Part shown: piece after piece, positions 59,808 to 64,000 of the stretch
How positions within the stretch are numbered: position 1 is the stretch's first letter
Layout: each line of letters begins with the position of its first letter
Source of the DNA: Lichenicola sp964249735
GTDB lineage: Bacteria > Pseudomonadota > Alphaproteobacteria > Acetobacterales > Acetobacteraceae
Reading direction: 5' to 3'
NCBI GenBank assembly: GCA_964249735.1
Contig: CAXUDP010000004.1
Coordinates: 6,228 to 70,227, forward strand
DNA length: 64,000 nucleotides
Translations under genes and position numbers: made by a program
The notes under the pieces: generated by a model
What the model was told of the DNA's origin: nothing
Databases searched by the model: none
Seen by the model: the letters and a program-made list of their open reading frames with translations, nothing else

Positions 59808-61085
59808 ATGGCGGACGGCACCAGGGTTTCGCGCATCCCCGGGTTCCACAAGCTGGGGATCGAGGCGCGCATCGACGCGGTGGCGGCGTTCGCCGCGCTG
59901 GACGACGAGCAGCGCCGGCACCTCGCGGCACCCGCCAACATCGATCGCCGGCTCGCCGACCACATGATCGAGAACATGGTGACCACGCTGGCGATCCCGG
60001 TCGGCATCGCCACCAACATGCGTGTCGACGGCGCGGACGTGCTGGTGCCGATGGCGACCGAGGAATCCTCCGTGGTCGCCGCGGTCGGCAACTCCGCGCG
60101 CCAGTGCTACGACAACGGCGGCTTCACCACCTCGATGTCCGGCACCCAGATGATCGCGCAGATCCAGCTGCTGGACGTGCCCGATCCCGAGCGCACCCGG
60201 CTGGTGATCCTGGAGCATCGCGACGAGATCGCGGCGCTGTGCGACGGCTGCGACCCCACCCTGGTCCGGCTCGGCGGCGGCTTCCGCGACCTGGAGGTGC
60301 GGTTGATCCGGACCGCCGGCGGGGTCATGGTCATCACCCACATCGTCGTCGACACCCGCGACGCGATGGGCGCCAACGCGGTCAACACCATGGCGGAGCG
60401 GCTGGCGCCCCGGCTGCAAGCCTGGACCGGCGGCCGCACGCTGCTGCGCATCCTGTCCAACCTGGCGGACCGGCGGGTCGCCCGTGCCCGCGCCACCTGG
60501 CGGGCGGACGACATCGGCGGCGCGTCGGTCCGCGACGCGATGGTGGACGCCTTCCAGTTCGCCGACGCCGATCCGTACCGTGCCGCCACCCACAACAAGG
60601 GGATCATGAACGGCGTGTCGGCGGTGGTGCTGGCGACCGGCAACGACACGCGGGCGGTCGAGGCCGGCGCGCACGCCTATGCCGCGCGCGACGGCCGCTA
60701 CCGCAGCCTGTCGCACTGGGAGGTCACCGCCGGGGGCGACCTCGCCGGGTCGATCGAGATGCCGCTCGCGGTCGGGCTGGTCGGCGGCGCCACGCGCATC
60801 CATCCGACCGCCCGCACCCTGCTGGCGATCATGCGGGTGGACAGCGCCGAGCGGCTGGCCCGGATCATCGCGGCCGTCGGGCTGGCGCAGAATTTCGGGG
60901 CGATGAAGGCGCTGGCCACCGACGGCATCCAGAAGGGCCACATGGCGCTGCACGCGCAGAACGTCGCGATCGGCGCCGGGGCAGAGGGCGACGAGGTCGA
61001 GAGGGTTGCCCGGCTGCTGGTGGAGCGGCGGTCGGTGACCCACGAGGCCGCCGAGGCGGTGCTCGCCGAGCTGCGCGTGCGGTGA
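59808..61085 (+). CDS. mvaA: Hydroxymethylglutaryl-CoA reductase, class II (degradative type)
   Basis: 425 residues from ATG 59808, with a purine-rich leader (GGAAAAGGCGG). Class II motifs are all present: IPGFHKLGIEARID, E55 in IENMVTTLAIPVG, MATEESSVVAA, the catalytic K264 in ATHNKGIMNG, D280 in ATGNDTRAVEA, and H382 in KGHMALHAQN. In Pseudomonas mevalonii this enzyme works oxidatively, turning mevalonate into HMG-CoA. Direct coupling (GTGA) to HMG-CoA lyase and the absence of mevalonate-kinase genes support the catabolic direction here. Confidence 0.95.
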   Translation: MADGTRVSRIPGFHKLGIEARIDAVAAFAALDDEQRRHLAAPANIDRRLADHMIENMVTTLAIPVGIATNMRVDGADVLVPMATEESSVVAAVGNSARQCYDNGGFTTSMSGTQMIAQIQLLDVPDPERTRLVILEHRDEIAALCDGCDPTLVRLGGGFRDLEVRLIRTAGGVMVITHIVVDTRDAMGANAVNTMAERLAPRLQAWTGGRTLLRILSNLADRRVARARATWRADDIGGASVRDAMVDAFQFADADPYRAATHNKGIMNGVSAVVLATGNDTRAVEAGAHAYAARDGRYRSLSHWEVTAGGDLAGSIEMPLAVGLVGGATRIHPTARTLLAIMRVDSAERLARIIAAVGLAQNFGAMKALATDGIQKGHMALHAQNVAIGAGAEGDEVERVARLLVERRSVTHEAAEAVLAELRVR

Positions 61086-62038
61086 GCGGAACGCCCGGCC
61101 TGCGCATCGTCGAGGTCGGTCCGCGCGACGGGCTGCAGAACGAGCCGCGTGCCCTCGATGCCGTCGACCGCGTCGACTTCGTCGAGGCGCTTGCGGCAGC
61201 CGGCCTGGCGACCATCGAGGTCGGCAGCTTCGTGTCGCCCCGCCGGGTGCCGCAGATGGCGGCCTCGGATGCGGTGCTGCGCGCGATCGCGCCGCGTGCG
61301 GGGCTGCGGCTTCCGGTCCTGGTGCCGAACCGCGTCGGCATGGAGCGGGCGGTCGAGGCCGGGGCTCGCGAGGTGGCGCTGTTCGTGTCGGCGTCCGAAA
61401 CCTTCAGCCGCGCCAACATCAACTGCTCGATCGCGGGGTCCTTCGACCGCGCCGAGCCGGTGTTCGCGCTGGCACGCGAGCACGGCATCGCCGTGCGCGG
61501 CTACGTGTCCTGCGTGCTCGGCTGCCCATACGAGGGCCCGGTCCCGGTCGCCACCGTTGCCGACCTGGCCGCGCGCCTGGTCGAGCAGGGCTGCTACGAG
61601 GTGTCCCTGGGAGACACGATCGGGGTCGGCACGCCGGGCCGGGCCGGGCGCCTGGTCGAGGCGGTCGCCGGAAGCGTGCCGGTCGATCGCCTGGCGGTGC
61701 ACTTCCACGATACCTATGGCCAGGCGCTCGCCAACGTCCTGGCCTGCCTCGAGCTGGGCATCGGCGTGGTCGACAGCGCGGCCGGCGGGCTTGGCGGCTG
61801 CCCTTATGCCGATGGCGCCAGCGGCAACCTCGCCACCGAGGACCTGGTCTACATGCTGGACGGCCTGGGCGTCGCGACCGGCGTGGATCTGGAACGGCTG
61901 CTGCAGGCGACGACCCTGGTCGCGACCAGGCTGGGCATCGTGCCGCGCTCCAGGGTGTACCAGGCCATGAGCTCCAGGCTCCCCGCCAAGGGCGGAACCC
62001 TTGATCCCGGTCCTTCGGCAAGGAGATCCGGTCCTTGA
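61082..62038 (+). CDS. mvaB: Hydroxymethylglutaryl-CoA lyase
   Basis: 318 residues from GTG 61082, which overlaps the mvaA stop. RIVEVGPRDGLQNEP carries the catalytic Arg-Asp, FVSASETFSRANINCS and GYVSCVLGCPYEG are conserved, HFHDTYGQALANV provides the metal-binding His pair, and GGLGGCPYADGASGN has the active-site cysteine loop. It cleaves HMG-CoA into acetoacetate and acetyl-CoA, completing mevalonate (or leucine) breakdown. The stop is followed within 14 bases by the next gene. Confidence 0.95.
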   Translation: MSGTPGLRIVEVGPRDGLQNEPRALDAVDRVDFVEALAAAGLATIEVGSFVSPRRVPQMAASDAVLRAIAPRAGLRLPVLVPNRVGMERAVEAGAREVALFVSASETFSRANINCSIAGSFDRAEPVFALAREHGIAVRGYVSCVLGCPYEGPVPVATVADLAARLVEQGCYEVSLGDTIGVGTPGRAGRLVEAVAGSVPVDRLAVHFHDTYGQALANVLACLELGIGVVDSAAGGLGGCPYADGASGNLATEDLVYMLDGLGVATGVDLERLLQATTLVATRLGIVPRSRVYQAMSSRLPAKGGTLDPGPSARRSGP

Positions 62039-62052
62039 ACGGGAGGCACCGC

Positions 62053-62484
62053 ATGGTTCCGGAGCATCTGGCGGAAGTGGAGCGTCTGGCGGAAGTGTGG
62101 GGCGACGTGGTCGATCTCAGGCATCTGGCGCTGGCGGTGGCGATCGGGGCGGCAGTCAGCCTGGGCGTCTTCCTGGCGGCGCTGGCCGGCTTCCACGCGC
62201 TTGGCACGGTTGCCGCGTCGGCGCGCGCCTATGCGATGCTCGCCGGCCTCTGCGGCTGCGTGCTCGGCGGCGCGATCTGTGCGCGCCTGCTGCCGCCCAA
62301 GCGGATCCTGGTCGAGACCGGCGGGAGCGAGGACGAGCGGGCCGCCGCCGTCGCCGCCCTGTTCGAGGGCCGGGCGGGTGAGGGAGAAACCATCCCGCTT
62401 CCCGCCGTCGCCCATGACGAGCTGCAGGCGCTTGGCCTGCTGGACCTGATGACGGCCTCCGCCCGTCGCGTGGGAAGCGCCTGA
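62053..62484 (+). CDS. Small two-helix membrane protein of the mva operon
   Basis: 143 residues; GGGAGG precedes ATG 62053 by 6 bases. An N-terminal amphipathic stretch (PEHLAEVERLAEVWGDVVD) is followed by two membrane helices (LALAVAIGAAVSLGVFLAALAGF and AYAMLAGLCGCVLGGAICARLL). The tail is soluble and acidic (ETGGSEDERAAAVAALFEG). I do not recognise a family. Its position, 1 base before a TctA-like permease, suggests a small partner subunit analogous to TctB, although TctB has four helices. Confidence 0.75.
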   Translation: MVPEHLAEVERLAEVWGDVVDLRHLALAVAIGAAVSLGVFLAALAGFHALGTVAASARAYAMLAGLCGCVLGGAICARLLPPKRILVETGGSEDERAAAVAALFEGRAGEGETIPLPAVAHDELQALGLLDLMTASARRVGSA

Positions 62485-62485
62485 G

Positions 62486-63868
62486 ATGCACGGCATGGTC
62501 AGCGACCTCCCCGTCGCGCTCGGCATGGGGCTGGCCGGAGCGCTGGTCTTCTCGGCGGTCGGCCTGGTGTCGGGCACCGACGAGACCACGACCATCGCCC
62601 CGGTGACCCTGCTCGTGGTGCTGCTCGGCGTGCCGCCGGTCGGCATCTTCACCTTCTGGCTGGCCGCCGCGGTATCCAAGCACATGACGCACGCCATCCC
62701 GACGGCGCTGCTCGGCATCCCCGGCGATACCATGGCGGTGCCGCTGATGCCGCAGGCGACCGCCCTGCGCGCGCTCGGCGTGCCGCACATCGCCCTGCGC
62801 AAGATGGTCGCGGCCGCCCTGATCTCGGCGGTGATCGCGGTGCCGTTGTCGGTGCTGTTCGCCCTGGTGCTGGCGCCGTTCGGACGCGCCGTCACCGGCG
62901 CGGCACCCTGGCTGTTCCTGCTCGCCGCCATCCTGATCGCGTACTTCTCCGCCGGTCGCTGGGCGTCCGTGCTGCTGCTGCTCCCGTTCGTGCTGGTGAT
63001 CGTGGCGCTGCAGACCCTGACCGCGGCGCACGGGCTCAAGCTGGCCGTCAGCTATTTCCTGGGTATCGCCATCGGGCCGCTGGTCGCCGACCTCCTGTCG
63101 ACGCTGTCGCCGGTCGAGCGGCCGCGACTGCGGCGCGACGGGCCGCGCCGGTTCGCCATCGCCCCCGAGATCAGGGGATGGAAGGGGTTCTATCCCAACC
63201 CGTTCAAGGTCCTGGACGCGGTGCAGGCGCGCTGGGTGGCGGCCGCAGCGGTGGTATCCAGCGCCACCTTTGTGTTCAGCCCGGTGGCGATGACCGTGGT
63301 GCTGGGAGAAGCGGTCGCGTCGCGCATCCGCCATCCGTACCACCGGCTGACGACGGTGCTGGCGGTGCGCAACGGCGTCACGGAGTCCACCTACATCGCC
63401 GAGGCCATCATCCCGCTGGTGGCGTTCGGCCTGCCGCTGAGCCCGGTCGCCGCGGGTCCCGCGGCGCCGCTGTTCAACGCGCCGCCCCGCTTCTTCGTCG
63501 ACGCGGCGCATCACCACGTCCTCAACCTGCACACGCTGATGACGCCGGCACAGTTCCTGTTCTACGGCCTGCTCGCCGTGCTGTTGGCGGCCCTGGTCGC
63601 CTATCCGCTGGCGATGAACTACGCCCGGGTGGCCGCGGTGTTCGTGTCGCGGCGGATCAGCCACGAGGCGATCATCGCCACCTTTGTCGGGCTCGTTCTG
63701 GTGATCGGGATCTGGGAGGGCGGCCTGCTGGGCATGCTGGTGATCGTCTCGGTGGGCCTGCTTGGCGGGCTTCTCAACCGCATCTTCGGCTTCAACACCG
63801 GGGTGCAGTTCATGGGCTTCTACGTCGCGGCCCTGAGTGTCCCGGCCTTCACCGCCTTGTTGCGGTGA
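62486..63868 (+). CDS. Divergent TctA-family permease
   Basis: 460 residues with ~11-12 hydrophobic helices. TALLGIPGDTMAVPLMPQA (residues ~73-91) is the TctA/DUF112 signature, and NGVTESTYIAEAIIPLVAFGLPLSPVAAGP is the matching motif in the second half. The C terminus (ISHEAIIATFVGLVLVIGIWEGGLLGMLVIVSVGLLGG) is typical. Known TctA proteins import carboxylates with TctB and the periplasmic TctC. No TctC-like protein is encoded in the window. In operon with HMG-CoA reductase and lyase, the likely substrate is mevalonate, HMG or a similar branched carboxylate. Confidence 0.82.
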   Translation: MHGMVSDLPVALGMGLAGALVFSAVGLVSGTDETTTIAPVTLLVVLLGVPPVGIFTFWLAAAVSKHMTHAIPTALLGIPGDTMAVPLMPQATALRALGVPHIALRKMVAAALISAVIAVPLSVLFALVLAPFGRAVTGAAPWLFLLAAILIAYFSAGRWASVLLLLPFVLVIVALQTLTAAHGLKLAVSYFLGIAIGPLVADLLSTLSPVERPRLRRDGPRRFAIAPEIRGWKGFYPNPFKVLDAVQARWVAAAAVVSSATFVFSPVAMTVVLGEAVASRIRHPYHRLTTVLAVRNGVTESTYIAEAIIPLVAFGLPLSPVAAGPAAPLFNAPPRFFVDAAHHHVLNLHTLMTPAQFLFYGLLAVLLAALVAYPLAMNYARVAAVFVSRRISHEAIIATFVGLVLVIGIWEGGLLGMLVIVSVGLLGGLLNRIFGFNTGVQFMGFYVAALSVPAFTALLR

Positions 63869-63886
63869 GCGCCAGCACGATGGGTG

Positions 63887-64000
63887 TCATTCGCCGCGTC
63901 GCGACTTCAGGTCGACGAGGTTGCCCGGTGCCGCCACCGCGACCGGTCCCAGCGTCGCCGCCACCTTGCGCAGCAGCTCGTCGCGCTTGAACGGCTTGCC
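63887..64000 (-). CDS. C-terminal end of a response-regulator receiver domain (truncated by window edge)
   Basis: The minus strand from base 64000 reads GKPFKRDELLRKVAATLGPV and ends at TGA (63889-63887) after 37 codons. The K-P-F turn followed by an amphipathic helix is the alpha5 end of CheY-like receivers. The start and phosphorylation site lie outside the window. It is convergent with the TctA-like gene. Confidence 0.7.
   Translation of the reverse strand, partial: GKPFKRDELLRKVAATLGPVAVAAPGNLVDLKSRRGE

Overview
The window is GC-rich DNA (AT-richer only around 4.7-5.5 kb) with short intergenic gaps and many 4-base ATGA/GTGA gene overlaps. Gene content fits an alphaproteobacterium of the order Rhodospirillales, most likely an Acetobacteraceae member. 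This rests on the DUF484-xerC/priA arrangement, the xylose isomerase/XylFGH locus, the PaoABC-type oxidase, the small hydrophilic proteins and an IS481-type transposase remnant. The family assignment is inference. Two runs of exactly 100 N (29208-29307 and 51902-52001) show that this is a scaffold, and each breaks a gene.

Layout. 1-9.0 kb is a carbohydrate-active and rearranged region: a protein with a C-terminal F5/8-type lectin domain running off the left edge, two secreted GH3 glycosidases, a 5'-truncated nickel/cobalt permease, and a junction of an IS481 transposase remnant with a third GH3 tail. 9.1-12.9 kb encodes a PaoABC-type molybdenum aldehyde oxidoreductase without a visible TAT signal. 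13.1-15.8 kb holds an unusual continuous TetR-SDR reading frame, divergent from a darcynin-like small protein and a degenerate-looking SDR. 15.8-18 kb has a family 2 glycosyltransferase, a glycine-rich lipoprotein and an exported double-VOC protein. 18-24 kb is a GTGA-coupled operon DUF484-xerC-prolyl aminopeptidase-retropepsin, divergent from priA. 24-27 kb has small hydrophilic proteins, an epoxide hydrolase and a multiply broken zinc alcohol dehydrogenase.

27.3-34 kb is the D-xylose locus: xylA and a LacI-type regulator on the minus strand, divergent from xylFGH, with a perfect 17-bp palindrome between them. No xylulokinase is present. 34-41.4 kb has an S9 peptidase, a TPR/SPINDLY-type glycosyltransferase and a large tricorn-like S41 protease. 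41.5-45 kb is an Mla/Mce-type lipid transport operon (permease, ATPase, MlaD, lipoprotein). 45-49 kb has a Rieske-FAD reductase, an SDR, a lipoprotein and a DUF892 ferritin-like protein. 49-53.4 kb is ETF-QO, etfB, etfA and coaA. 53.5-58.2 kb has a GlcG-like protein, a GGDEF protein, tRNA-Ala(CGC), YggT, a glycosyltransferase and an FAD protein.

The most interesting system is at 58.3-63.9 kb. A MocR-type regulator diverges from an operon of class II HMG-CoA reductase, HMG-CoA lyase, a small two-helix membrane protein and a divergent TctA-like permease. The enzymes are those of mevalonate catabolism (mevalonate to HMG-CoA to acetoacetate plus acetyl-CoA, as in the known mvaAB pathway), so the TctA-like pair is a candidate mevalonate or HMG uptake system. 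The divergent promoter region carries nested inverted GGTA/TACC repeats. The window ends in the C-terminal tail of a response-regulator receiver domain.
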